Part shown: piece by piece, positions 24,097 through 32,268 of the stretch | Numbering within the stretch: the first letter of the stretch is position 1 | Layout of the letters: every line of letters begins with the position of its first letter | DNA from: Ruminococcus_G sp050944415 | Lineage (GTDB): Bacteria; Bacillota; Clostridia; Lachnospirales; Lachnospiraceae | Direction: 5' to 3' | NCBI GenBank assembly: GCA_050944415.1 | Contig: JBMNRA010000017.1 | Location: 1-42,885 of the forward strand | Length of the DNA: 42,885 nt | Program-made: the position numbers and the translations under genes | The notes under the pieces: generated by a model | What the model was told of the DNA's origin: nothing | Seen by the model: the letters and a program-made list of their open reading frames with translations, nothing else | The model's database searches: none

Positions 24097-25379
24097 TGAC
24101 GAAATCAGAAAGTCTGTTTCAGGAAGCGGTCCGTTATATTCCGGGAGGAGTTAACAGTCCCGTGCGTGCCTATGGCTCCGTGGGAATGACCCCGCGCTTT
24201 ATTGCAAAGGCAGATGGACCTTATGTGACGGATGTGGACGGAAACCGTTACATTGATTATATTGGTTCCTGGGGTCCTATGATTCTGGGCCATAATCATC
24301 CGGCGGTTCTGGATGCGGTTATCAAAACGGCCAGGGACGGTTTGAGTTTTGGTGCAGCCACAGAACTGGAAGTGGAAATGGCAGAGTATATCTGTAAAAA
24401 TGTTCCCTCTGTAGAAATGGTGCGTATGGTAAATTCCGGAACAGAGGCGGTAATGAGCGCCGTCCGCGCGGCCAGGGGATATACGGGAAAAAACAAAATC
24501 GTTAAATTTGCCGGCTGTTATCACGGACACAGCGACGCCATGCTGGTGAAGGCAGGCTCCGGAGTGATGACGGCGGGAATTCCCGACAGCGCTGGCGTGC
24601 CTGCCGGATGCACCCAGGACACATTGACGGCTGTGTACAATGACATTGACAGCGTAAAGAAAATCTTTGATGAATTCGACGGAGAAATCGCCGCTGTCAT
24701 CATCGAGGCGGTGGCCGCCAATATGGGAGTGGTTCTGCCGAAAGAAGGATTTTTAAAAGAACTGAGACAGCTCTGTACAGAGAAAGGTGCCGTGCTGATT
24801 TTTGATGAAGTCATCACCGGATTCCGTCTGGCATTCGGCGGCGCTCAGGAGTATTTCGGCATCCAGGCGGACATGGTTACTTATGGAAAAATCATCGGCG
24901 GCGGTATGCCGGTGGGAGCTTACGGCGGAAAGAAAGAGATTATGGAAATGGTATCTCCGGCCGGACCGGTATATCAGGCGGGAACACTTTCCGGAAATCC
25001 CGTGGCTATGGCTGCAGGTCTTACGCAGCTGAAAATATTAAAAGAGAATCCGGATATCTACCGCCATATGGCTGACCTGGGTGAAAAGTTCTTTGGCGGT
25101 ATGAAGAAACTTCTGGAAAAATACGGCAGAAAATACCCGGTTAACCATACGGCTTCTCTGGGCTGCCTGTATTTTACCGAGCAGGAAGTATATAACTATG
25201 AAATGGCGAAAACTTCAGATACCGCCGCCTTCGCCGACTATTTCCGGTTTATGCTGGAGCACGGCATTCATCTGGCTCCGTCCCAGTTTGAAGCAATCTT
25301 CCTGAGCAATGCCCACAGTGATGAGACAGTGGAAAAAACTTTGGATGTCATTGGGCAGTATCTGGAAAGCAGAGCCTGA
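24096..25379 (+). CDS. hemL: Glutamate-1-semialdehyde 2,1-aminomutase HemL
   Basis: 427 residues, PLP fold-type I. PGGVNSPVRAYGSVG at 17-30, MVNSGTEAVMSAVRAARGYTG at 111-131, FDEVITGFR at 236-244 and the PLP lysine Lys265 in VTYGKIIGGGMPVGAYGG identify it. It turns glutamate-1-semialdehyde, the HemA product, into 5-aminolevulinate. Last gene of the tetrapyrrole block; rnhA follows after 5 bp. Confidence 0.97.
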   Translation: MTKSESLFQEAVRYIPGGVNSPVRAYGSVGMTPRFIAKADGPYVTDVDGNRYIDYIGSWGPMILGHNHPAVLDAVIKTARDGLSFGAATELEVEMAEYICKNVPSVEMVRMVNSGTEAVMSAVRAARGYTGKNKIVKFAGCYHGHSDAMLVKAGSGVMTAGIPDSAGVPAGCTQDTLTAVYNDIDSVKKIFDEFDGEIAAVIIEAVAANMGVVLPKEGFLKELRQLCTEKGAVLIFDEVITGFRLAFGGAQEYFGIQADMVTYGKIIGGGMPVGAYGGKKEIMEMVSPAGPVYQAGTLSGNPVAMAAGLTQLKILKENPDIYRHMADLGEKFFGGMKKLLEKYGRKYPVNHTASLGCLYFTEQEVYNYEMAKTSDTAAFADYFRFMLEHGIHLAPSQFEAIFLSNAHSDETVEKTLDVIGQYLESRA

Positions 25380-25384
25380 AATTT

Positions 25385-25861
25385 ATGGTGGTAAAAATAT
25401 TTACAGACGGTTCCGCCCGGGGCAATCCGGACGGACCGGGAGGTTATGGATGCATTCTTCAGTATACGGATACAAAGGGAGAACTTCATGAACGGGAGCT
25501 TTCCGCCGGTTATAAAAAAACTACCAACAACCGCATGGAGCTGATGGCCGCCATCGCGGGACTGGAAGCGCTGATTAAGCCATGCCGGGTAGAGCTGTAC
25601 TCCGATTCTAAATATCTGACCGATGCCTTTAATCAGCACTGGATTGACAGCTGGCTGAAAAAAGACTGGAAACGGGGGAAGAATGAACCGGTAAAAAATA
25701 CGGATCTGTGGAAACGCCTGCTTAAAGCCATGGAACCCCATCAGGTAAACTTTCACTGGGTGAAGGGCCATGACGGACACCCGGAAAATGAACGGTGCGA
25801 TCATCTGGCCACATCGGCGGCAGACGGAGAAAATCTTCTGGATGATGTAACGGAAGAATAA
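25385..25861 (+). CDS. rnhA: Ribonuclease HI
   Basis: 158 residues. The DEDD catalytic set is visible: Asp8 (FTDGSARGNPDGPGG), Glu52 (NNRMELMAAI), Asp74 (YSDSKY) and Asp139 (ENERCDHLA), with His129 in VKGHDGH. It cleaves the RNA strand of RNA-DNA hybrids. It follows hemL after 5 bp without a clear ribosome site or promoter of its own, so cotranscription with the heme genes is likely, though the two functions are unrelated. The next promoter begins 11 bp after its stop. Confidence 0.96.
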   Translation: MVVKIFTDGSARGNPDGPGGYGCILQYTDTKGELHERELSAGYKKTTNNRMELMAAIAGLEALIKPCRVELYSDSKYLTDAFNQHWIDSWLKKDWKRGKNEPVKNTDLWKRLLKAMEPHQVNFHWVKGHDGHPENERCDHLATSAADGENLLDDVTEE

Positions 25862-25871
25862 TAGAAATTCC

Positions 25872-25900
25872 TTGACAAAGGTCAAAGCAGTTTGTATACT
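25872..25900 (+). promoter_or_regulatory. Promoter of the tyrS T-box transcript
   Basis: TTGACA (25872-25877), 17-bp spacer, TATACT (25895-25900). Near-consensus sigma-A promoter 11 bp after rnhA. Confidence 0.88.
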
Positions 25901-25906
25901 GACAAC

Positions 25907-26187
25907 AGATAGGCTTATCGGCAATGACGGGAACAAGTAAGTGCAGGGAAAGCGTACAGAGAGCGGCCGGAAGGTGAGAGGCGCACGCGGAAACTGAAGC
26001 TGAATACATCCCCGAGCTTCACACCGAAAGAAAAAGTAGGCTGTGACGGGTTGACAGACGTTATAACTGTCGGGGTATCGGTAGGGTACCTGCTAAGGCA
26101 GACGGCGTGAGCCGGCTGTGAATAAAGGTGGTAACACGGGAATTTGCTCTCGTCCTTTTCATTACGCGAAAGGACGGGAGCTTTTTT
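25907..26187 (+). promoter_or_regulatory. Tyrosine T-box leader of tyrS
   Basis: AGAGAG-type and GGTGAGAG motifs of stem I are followed by TGAATACATCC, where the triplet TAC at 26005-26007 is the likely specifier and reads tyrosine. The T-box sequence AAAGGTGGTAACACGGG is at 26124-26140, with TGGT (26129-26132) complementary to an uncharged ACCA tRNA end. The antiterminator competes with the terminator at 26146-26187. Uncharged tRNA-Tyr should promote read-through into tyrS. Confidence 0.93.
26146..26187 (+). terminator. T-box-controlled terminator
   Basis: GCTCTCGTCCTTT (26146-26158) pairs with AAAGGACGGGAGC (26169-26181), with one G-T wobble and a 10-base loop, followed by six T residues. 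The 5' arm overlaps the antiterminator segment. Confidence 0.92.
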
Positions 26188-26455
26188 ATGACACCAGGGT
26201 CAAAAGGTCATGCTTTTGCGCTTGCGCAAAAAAGCATGACTTTGGGACCCGCCAAAATATGAGGAAGCAGCGGGGGAGGGGCCCCGCGAATTCCGAATAT
26301 TTTGAAGAATTGAGAGAGCACGAAGTGCGGAACAATTCGAGAGGTGTCATAAAAGACACCAGGGTCAAAAGAGAAGAATTGAGAGAGCACGAAGTGCGGA
26401 ACAATTCGGGAGGTGTCATAAAAGACACCAGGGTCAAAAGGAAGAGGAGGTCAAT
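26188..26455 (+). repeat. Structured repeat region between the T-box terminator and tyrS
   Basis: Two 69-bp direct repeats, 26304-26372 and 26373-26441, are nearly identical, differing at one internal position (A at 26340, G at 26409) and at the last base. Each can fold into a nested hairpin, GAATTG...GCAC-GAA-GTGC...CAATTC, and a second hairpin GGTGTC-ATAAAA-GACACC. The unit end GACACCAGGGTCAAAAG occurs a third time at 26190-26206, immediately after the terminator T run. A palindrome (26197-26250) and a GC-rich inverted repeat GCGGGG/CCCCGC (about 26270-26287) fill the rest. No gene is supported here. Confidence 0.88.
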
Positions 26456-27679
26456 ATGAAAATCTATGAAGAGCTTCAGGCCAGAGGCCTGATTGCCCAG
26501 GTAACCGATGAAAAAGAAATCAGAGAACTGGTAAATGCGGGAAAAGCCACATTTTACATTGGATTTGATCCTACAGCGGACAGTCTACATGTGGGTCATT
26601 TCATGGCGCTATGTCTGATGAAGCGTCTGCAGATGGCTGGCAACAAGCCCATCGCCCTTCTGGGGGGCGGAACCGGCATGATCGGCGATCCTTCCGGTCG
26701 TTCCGATATGCGCCAGATGATGACGGTGGAAACGATCCAGCACAACTGTGACTGTTTCAAAGAGCAGATGAGCCGTTTCATCGAATTCGGAGAAGACAAG
26801 GCTTTAATGGTAAACAATGCAGACTGGCTGATGAATCTGAATTACATTGAGCTGCTGCGGGAGGTGGGAGCCTGCTTTTCCGTCAATAACATGCTCCGCG
26901 CCGAATGTTACAAACAGAGGATGGAAAAGGGTTTAAGCTTCCTGGAATTTAACTATATGATCATGCAGAGCTACGATTTCTACGCCTTATACCAGAGATA
27001 CGGCTGCAACATGCAGTTCGGCGGCGATGATCAGTGGAGCAATATGCTGGGCGGTACGGAACTGATCCGCAGAAAGCTGAATAAGGATGCCTATGCCATG
27101 ACTATCACACTGCTTTTAAACTCAGAAGGCAAAAAAATGGGTAAAACCCAGTCAGGCGCCGTATGGCTGGATCCTAATAAGACCTCACCCTTTGATTTCT
27201 ATCAGTATTGGAGAAATGTGGCGGACACGGATGTTCTGAAATGCCTGCGGATGCTTACTTTCCTGCCTCTGGAGCAGGTGGATGAGATGGATCACTGGGA
27301 AGGCAGCCAGCTGAATCAGGCTAAGGAAATCCTGGCCTATGAGCTGACAGGACTGGTTCACGGAGAAGAGGAAGCGAAAAAAGCACAGAATGGGGCGAGA
27401 GCCCTGTTTTCCAGCGGAAATGCGGCAGATATGCCAACAGTAGAGCTGAGTGAAGAGAATTTCAAAGATGATGCTATTGACATCATTACCATGCTGACAG
27501 TATCCGGGCTGGCCAAGAGCCGTTCTGACGGAAGAAAAAACGTAGAGCAGGGCGGTGTCTCTGTAGACGGAGAAAAGATTACGGATATTCACTATACCAT
27601 GAATAAAGATGCCTTTCAGGGTGACGGTGTTGTGCTGAAACGAGGGAAAAAGAACTTCAAAAAAATTTGCCTGAAATAG
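26456..27679 (+). CDS. tyrS: Tyrosyl-tRNA synthetase
   Basis: 407 residues, class I synthetase. FIGFDPTADSLHVGHF carries the HIGH-type motif (HVGH). GDDQWSNMLGG and a KMGKT version of the KMSKS loop follow. The C-terminal S4-like RNA-binding domain is visible in LTVSGLAKSRSDGRKNVEQGGVSVDGEKI. It charges tRNA-Tyr, matching the tyrosine specifier in the upstream T-box. ATG 26456 has GAGGAGG 7 bp upstream. Confidence 0.97.
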   Translation: MKIYEELQARGLIAQVTDEKEIRELVNAGKATFYIGFDPTADSLHVGHFMALCLMKRLQMAGNKPIALLGGGTGMIGDPSGRSDMRQMMTVETIQHNCDCFKEQMSRFIEFGEDKALMVNNADWLMNLNYIELLREVGACFSVNNMLRAECYKQRMEKGLSFLEFNYMIMQSYDFYALYQRYGCNMQFGGDDQWSNMLGGTELIRRKLNKDAYAMTITLLLNSEGKKMGKTQSGAVWLDPNKTSPFDFYQYWRNVADTDVLKCLRMLTFLPLEQVDEMDHWEGSQLNQAKEILAYELTGLVHGEEEAKKAQNGARALFSSGNAADMPTVELSEENFKDDAIDIITMLTVSGLAKSRSDGRKNVEQGGVSVDGEKITDIHYTMNKDAFQGDGVVLKRGKKNFKKICLK

Positions 27680-27692
27680 TAAAATATGATAG

Positions 27693-27724
27693 TATAATTA
27701 TTTAGGCGGCAGAGGATGCCGCCT
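27693..27724 (+). promoter_or_regulatory. -10 element and start-site palindrome before alaS
   Basis: TATAAT at 27693-27698 is a clear -10 box, without a good -35 at normal spacing (TTGCCT is 20 bp away). A perfect 7-bp inverted repeat AGGCGGC (27704-27710) / GCCGCCT (27718-27724) falls at the predicted start of transcription. It has no T tract, so it is either a 5' mRNA hairpin or an operator. Confidence 0.55.
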
Positions 27725-27759
27725 GAATGGTGAATGATACGTCAGGAGGAAATAAAAAC

Positions 27760-30402
27760 GTGAAAAAGTATGGTGTGAACGAACTTCGCCAGATGTTTCT
27801 GGATTTCTTTGAAAGCAAAGGCCATCTGGTGATGAAAAGCTTTTCGCTGATTCCACAGAATGATAAAAGTCTGCTGCTGATCAATGCAGGTATGGCTCCA
27901 CTGAAACCCTACTTCACAGGAGCTGAAATACCGCCATGCAGACGGGTGGCTACCTGCCAGAAATGTATTCGGACGGGAGATATTGAAAATGTGGGAAAAA
28001 CGGCCCGTCACGGCACTTTTTTTGAAATGCTGGGCAATTTTTCCTTTGGAGATTATTTTAAACACGAGGCTATTGCCTGGTCCTGGGAGTTCCTGACCAA
28101 GGTAGTGGGACTGGATCCCCAGCGTCTGTACCCTTCGGTTTATCTGGAGGATGATGAGGCTTTTGATATCTGGAACAAAGAGATCGGCATTGCGCCGGAG
28201 AGAATTTTCCGGTTTGGGAAAGAAGACAATTTCTGGGAACACGGCGCAGGACCCTGCGGTCCCTGTTCAGAAATTTACTATGACAGAGGCGAGAAATACG
28301 GCTGCGGAAAACCGGACTGTACGGTGGGATGTGACTGTGACCGTTATATCGAGATCTGGAATAACGTATTTACTCAGTTTGAAAATGACGGACATGGCCA
28401 TTATGAAACACTGAAGAATAAAAACATAGATACCGGTATGGGACTGGAACGTCTGGCAGTTGTGGTACAGGACGTGGATTCCATTTTTGATGTAGATACT
28501 ATCTGTGCCCTTCGGGAAAAAGTCTGTGAGATTGCCGGAAAAAAATACCATGAAAATGAAAAGGACGATATTTCCATCCGTCTGATTACCGATCATATGC
28601 GTTCGGCCACATTTATGATTTCAGACGGAATCATGCCCACCAATGAAGGGCGGGGATACGTGCTGCGCCGCCTTATCCGCCGTGCTGCTCGCCATGGTCG
28701 TTTGCTTGGCATTCAGGGAGAATTTCTGGCAAAATTGAGCGAGACAGTAATTGAGGGTTCCAAGGACGGATATCCGGAGTTGGAGGAGAAAAAGGATTTT
28801 ATTTTAAAAGTACTGACCAATGAGGAAAATCAGTTTGGAAAGACCATTGACCAGGGACTTAAAATTCTCTCTGAGCTGGAAGCCGGCATGCAGGAAAAAG
28901 GTGTAAAGGTGCTGGACGGACAGGATGCCTTCCGTCTGTATGATACGTATGGATTCCCCATGGATCTGACGAAAGAGATTCTGGAAGAAAAGGGATATCA
29001 GATCGATGAAGAGGGATTTGCCAGAGAAATGGAAGAGCAGAGAACCAGGGCCCGCAGCAGAAGAGAAACTACCAATTATATGGGGGCGGATGCCACCGTT
29101 TACGATCAGATCGATCCTGCCGTTACCACTGAATTTGACGGCTACGATAAACTGACTCTGGAATCAGAAATTTCAGTTCTGACCACAGAGGAAGAACTGA
29201 CGGACAGTCTGATGGAAGGCCAGAAAGGTACTGTCATCACAAAGGAGACGCCTTTCTACGGTACTATGGGCGGTCAGCAGGGCGACACCGGATGGATCAG
29301 CAGTCCGCATGGGAAATTCCAGGTGGAAGATACGATTCATTTAAGAGGCGGAAAAGTAGGACATACAGGAGTAATGATTTCCGGTATGCTGAAAACAGGA
29401 GATACAGTCACTCTTGCAGTGGATGAAAGAAACCGTTTGGATACGGCCAAGAATCACAGTGCCACTCACCTGCTGCAGAAAGCGCTGAAGCTTGTACTGG
29501 GATCTCACGTGGAGCAGAAAGGTTCGCTGGTTACTGCCGGCAGACTGCGTTTTGATTTCGCTCATTTTCAGGCTATGACTCAGGAGGAAATCTCCCGGGT
29601 GGAAGATCTGGTTAATGAGGAAATTCAGGCAAATCTTCCGGTGAGTACTCAGATTATGAGTCTGGAGGACGCAAAGAAATCGGGAGCCATGGCGCTTTTT
29701 GGAGAAAAATATTCCGATGAGGTGCGTGTAGTATCCATGGGAGATTTTTCCAGAGAGCTATGCGGCGGTACCCATGTGTCAAATACAGGGGTAATTTCCC
29801 TGTTTAAAATTGTATCAGAATCAGGAATCGCTGCCGGTGTCAGACGTATAGAGGCGCTGACAGGAAACGGGGTTCTTGCATATTATAAAGAGATGGAGAA
29901 ACGTCTGAACGAGGCTGCTCATCTTCTGAAGACCAGCCCTGCAGAGCTGACCGAAAAGATCAGTCATTTACAGGCGGAGATCAAATCCCTTCACAGTGAA
30001 AATGAGTCGCTGAAGAGCAAAATGGCTCAGGATTCGCTGGGTAATGTTATGGATAAAGTGACAGAGGTAAAAGGCGTAAAAGTACTGGCCAGCGCTTTGT
30101 CAGATGTGGATATGAATGGTCTGCGAGATCTGGGCGACCAGCTGAAAGAAAAACTGGGCGAAGGCGTAGTAGTGCTGATCTCCGCCAATGGAGGCAAAGT
30201 CAATATGATGGCGACAGCCACCAAAGGAGCTATGGATAAAGGGGTACATGCAGGAAATCTGATCAAAGCTGTGGCCGCCTGTGTGGGCGGAGGCGGAGGC
30301 GGACGTCCTCAGATGGCTCAGGCAGGAGGAAAAGACGCGTCCAAAATACCGGAAGCTCTGGCTATGGTTCCCAATGTACTTGAGGAGCAGATAAAAGGCT
30401 GA
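27760..30402 (+). CDS. alaS: Alanyl-tRNA synthetase
   Basis: 880 residues from GTG 27760, which has CAGGAGG at 27743-27749 and gives the family start MKKYGVNELRQMFLDFFESKGH. The class II catalytic core has INAGMAPLKPYF, RHGTFFEMLGNFSFGDYFK and GMGLERLAVV. The editing domain shows HSATHLLQ and CGGTH, which bind zinc; a coiled segment and a glycine-rich GGGGGGRPQMAQAGG C-Ala domain follow. No T-box precedes it, unlike tyrS. Its TGA stop overlaps the 8-bp duplication flanking the MITE-like element. Confidence 0.97.
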   Translation: MKKYGVNELRQMFLDFFESKGHLVMKSFSLIPQNDKSLLLINAGMAPLKPYFTGAEIPPCRRVATCQKCIRTGDIENVGKTARHGTFFEMLGNFSFGDYFKHEAIAWSWEFLTKVVGLDPQRLYPSVYLEDDEAFDIWNKEIGIAPERIFRFGKEDNFWEHGAGPCGPCSEIYYDRGEKYGCGKPDCTVGCDCDRYIEIWNNVFTQFENDGHGHYETLKNKNIDTGMGLERLAVVVQDVDSIFDVDTICALREKVCEIAGKKYHENEKDDISIRLITDHMRSATFMISDGIMPTNEGRGYVLRRLIRRAARHGRLLGIQGEFLAKLSETVIEGSKDGYPELEEKKDFILKVLTNEENQFGKTIDQGLKILSELEAGMQEKGVKVLDGQDAFRLYDTYGFPMDLTKEILEEKGYQIDEEGFAREMEEQRTRARSRRETTNYMGADATVYDQIDPAVTTEFDGYDKLTLESEISVLTTEEELTDSLMEGQKGTVITKETPFYGTMGGQQGDTGWISSPHGKFQVEDTIHLRGGKVGHTGVMISGMLKTGDTVTLAVDERNRLDTAKNHSATHLLQKALKLVLGSHVEQKGSLVTAGRLRFDFAHFQAMTQEEISRVEDLVNEEIQANLPVSTQIMSLEDAKKSGAMALFGEKYSDEVRVVSMGDFSRELCGGTHVSNTGVISLFKIVSESGIAAGVRRIEALTGNGVLAYYKEMEKRLNEAAHLLKTSPAELTEKISHLQAEIKSLHSENESLKSKMAQDSLGNVMDKVTEVKGVKVLASALSDVDMNGLRDLGDQLKEKLGEGVVVLISANGGKVNMMATATKGAMDKGVHAGNLIKAVAACVGGGGGGRPQMAQAGGKDASKIPEALAMVPNVLEEQIKG

Positions 30403-30526
30403 TGTTTTGTTACTATCCACAGCCACACCACTCACATGTGAAGTCGTCGCCTCTTCGAGGCTTCAGTTCCGCTCCTTACGGAGCTGAGACTGCTTCTGAG
30501 GCGGCTGTGAATAGTAACGATGTTTT
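30401..30526. mobile_element. MITE-like 110-bp element with 16-bp terminal inverted repeats and 8-bp target duplication
   Basis: GTTACTATCCACAGCC (30409-30424) and GGCTGTGAATAGTAAC (30503-30518) are inverted repeats with one mismatch. They are flanked by identical octamers GATGTTTT at 30401-30408 and 30519-30526, as a target site duplication would leave. The interior holds hairpins GCCTC-TTC-GAGGC (30449-30461), GCTCC-TTAC-GGAGC (30471-30484) and the palindrome CACATGTG, and has no coding capacity. The left octamer begins inside the alaS stop codon, which is preserved. It may also act as an alaS terminator or 3' stabiliser. Confidence 0.8.
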
Positions 30527-30548
30527 CCAAAAAAAATGTTTAAATCAG

Positions 30549-30576
30549 TTGACGAATAAGAAAAATCTGTTATAAT
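30549..30576 (+). promoter_or_regulatory. Promoter of rpsU
   Basis: TTGACG (30549-30554), 16-bp spacer, TATAAT (30571-30576). The transcript would have a leader of about 70 bases before rpsU. Confidence 0.78.
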
Positions 30577-30653
30577 TATCTTTAGTGCAATAAAATATAC
30601 CCAAACAGTTGTGTATGCACAATCTCAACTGGAGGGAGGTTAGGTGTGAGTCT

Positions 30654-30830
30654 ATGTCAAACGTTATCGTAAAAGAAAACGAGTCTCTGGACAGCGCATT
30701 ACGCAGATTCAAACGCAGTTGCGCAAAGGCCGGAATTCAGCAGGAAATCCGTAAAAGAGAACATTACGAGAAACCAAGCGTTCGTCGTAAAAAGAAATCG
30801 GAAGCTGCCAGAAAACGTAAATATAATTAA
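30654..30830 (+). CDS. rpsU: 30S ribosomal protein S21
   Basis: 58 residues, normal for S21. MSNVIVKENESLDSALRRFKR opens the protein, and the basic tail VRRKKKSEAARKRKYN is typical. S21 sits on the small subunit near the anti-Shine-Dalgarno region. I chose ATG 30654, which gives the standard start; AGGTG lies 7 bp upstream, while the frame extends uselessly to 30609. It is monocistronic, with its own promoter and terminator. Confidence 0.97.
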   Translation: MSNVIVKENESLDSALRRFKRSCAKAGIQQEIRKREHYEKPSVRRKKKSEAARKRKYN

Positions 30831-30840
30831 TATGTGCCAA

Positions 30841-30871
30841 AAAAATCCCTGATTTATATCAGGGATTTTTT
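30841..30871 (+). terminator. Intrinsic terminator of rpsU
   Basis: AAAAATCCCTGAT (30841-30853) pairs with ATCAGGGATTTTT (30858-30870) around a short loop and ends in a T run. The A tract on the left makes it potentially bidirectional. Confidence 0.92.
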
Positions 30872-30934
30872 AGTGGAAAAATCATATTTTCCCTTTTTCT
30901 ATCGTACATTAGAAAAAAAGACAGGGGAAAGACA

Positions 30935-32182
30935 ATGGGTATTTGCAGAAAGATCATTTTTGTTACGATAATGGCAGCGGGCATGTTTCTGCTTTCCATG
31001 TCGTCGGTTATGGCGGCCGGAGAGGAAAGCCAGGAGGAACCGGTTGCGGTGGAGGCGCCTTCTGTGATTCTGATGGAAGCGTCTACCGGAGAAATTCTTT
31101 ATGAAAAAAATGCAGACGAGCAGAGAAGTCCCGCCAGTATCACAAAGATTATGACGCTTCTTCTGATTTTTGATGAACTGGAAAAGGGGACGCTGACGCT
31201 GGAGGAAGAGGCGGTTACCAGCGCCTATGCCAAAAGCATGGGAGGCTCTCAGGTGTTCCTGGAGGAAGGGGAAAAGCAGACGGTAGATACGCTGATCAAA
31301 TGCATCGTGGTGGCTTCCGGCAATGATGCTTCCGTGGTGATGGCTGAGCATATAGCCGGCAGCGAGGCGGAATTTGTGAAAAGGATGAATCAGAGAGCGC
31401 AGGAACTGGGGCTTAAAGATACAGTTTTTGAAGACTGCTGCGGCCTTACGGATTCGGACGGCCATTATACCACGGCCCATGATGTGGCGGTGATCTCCCG
31501 GGAACTGGTGACAAAATATCCTCAGGTGCTTACATATTCTTCAATCTGGATGGAGGATATTACTCACGTGACGAATAAAGGAACTACGGAATTCGGGCTT
31601 ACCAACACCAATAAACTGATTCGCGGATACGAAGGATGTGTGGGATTGAAAACGGGGAGCACGTCCAAAGCAAAATTCTGTGTCTCCGCCGTGGCAGCCA
31701 GAGACGACATCACACTGATCTCCGTTATCATGGGGGCAGAAAACTCAAAATCCCGGTTCCGGGATGCCTCCGCGCTGTTGAATTACGGTTTTGGGATTTG
31801 CAGTCTGTATGTGGATGAAAATAAGGAAGAGCTTTCGCCGGTTCCCATTGCCGGCGCTATAGAAGAGAACGCCGGCTGCGGCTTTGCAGGAGAATTTCGT
31901 TATCTGGATACCAAGGGAGAAGATATCGGCAGCATTGAAAAAGAAATCTCCTGGGAGCAGGATATAAAAGCACCGGTAAAGAAAGGTGATAAGGCGGGGG
32001 AGGCTGTTTATTATCTGAATGGAAAAGAAATAGGAAGCGTGGATATTCTGTTCACGGAAAATGTGGAAAAAGCGGAATATCCGGATTATTTAAAAATGGC
32101 CTTCCGGCTGTTTCTGCGGGGCGGAAGGGAAATGAAAGGGGATGGTTCCGGCAAAGGAACTGTCTCTTTTTTTGCGCAATGA
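30935..32182 (+). CDS. D-alanyl-D-alanine carboxypeptidase (PBP5/DacF type), secreted
   Basis: 415 residues. A signal peptide with a hydrophobic core (about 7-27) ends near VMAAG. The penicillin-binding motifs are SITK (68-71), SGN (128-130) and KTG (239-241). A C-terminal beta domain follows to about 375, and the last part, LKMAFRLFLRGG, is amphipathic, as in membrane-attached low-mass PBPs. It removes the terminal D-alanine from peptidoglycan stem peptides. It starts 63 bp after the rpsU terminator; I see no clear promoter there. A second paralogue lies at 35818. Confidence 0.93.
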   Translation: MGICRKIIFVTIMAAGMFLLSMSSVMAAGEESQEEPVAVEAPSVILMEASTGEILYEKNADEQRSPASITKIMTLLLIFDELEKGTLTLEEEAVTSAYAKSMGGSQVFLEEGEKQTVDTLIKCIVVASGNDASVVMAEHIAGSEAEFVKRMNQRAQELGLKDTVFEDCCGLTDSDGHYTTAHDVAVISRELVTKYPQVLTYSSIWMEDITHVTNKGTTEFGLTNTNKLIRGYEGCVGLKTGSTSKAKFCVSAVAARDDITLISVIMGAENSKSRFRDASALLNYGFGICSLYVDENKEELSPVPIAGAIEENAGCGFAGEFRYLDTKGEDIGSIEKEISWEQDIKAPVKKGDKAGEAVYYLNGKEIGSVDILFTENVEKAEYPDYLKMAFRLFLRGGREMKGDGSGKGTVSFFAQ

Positions 32183-32226
32183 GTCCGCAAGGCGCCCCGT
32201 GAAACAAATTTACAGTTCGCTTCCTT

Positions 32227-32232
32227 TATAAT
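32227..32232 (+). promoter_or_regulatory. Possible -10 box before the transglutaminase-like gene
   Basis: TATAAT at 32227-32232 lies 36 bp before the start codon in an 86-bp gap. No good -35 is found at 16-18 bp, so this is tentative. Confidence 0.4.
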
Positions 32233-32268
32233 GACGTTGAGATCAAAAAACGAAGGAGGATTGCCCGT

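Noticed and set aside
26118..26459. 113-codon open frame with two copies of a 23-residue repeat, spanning the T-box and the repeat region before tyrS
   Set aside because: It starts at a GTG inside the T-box antiterminator, with no ribosome site. It stays open mainly because the 69-bp DNA repeat is a multiple of three, and the sequence is better explained by RNA hairpins.
30409..30518. The alaS-rpsU hairpin region as an ordinary intrinsic terminator only
   Set aside because: The 16-bp ends flanked by identical octamers and the lack of a proper T run fit a transposable element better, although a terminator role is possible in addition.
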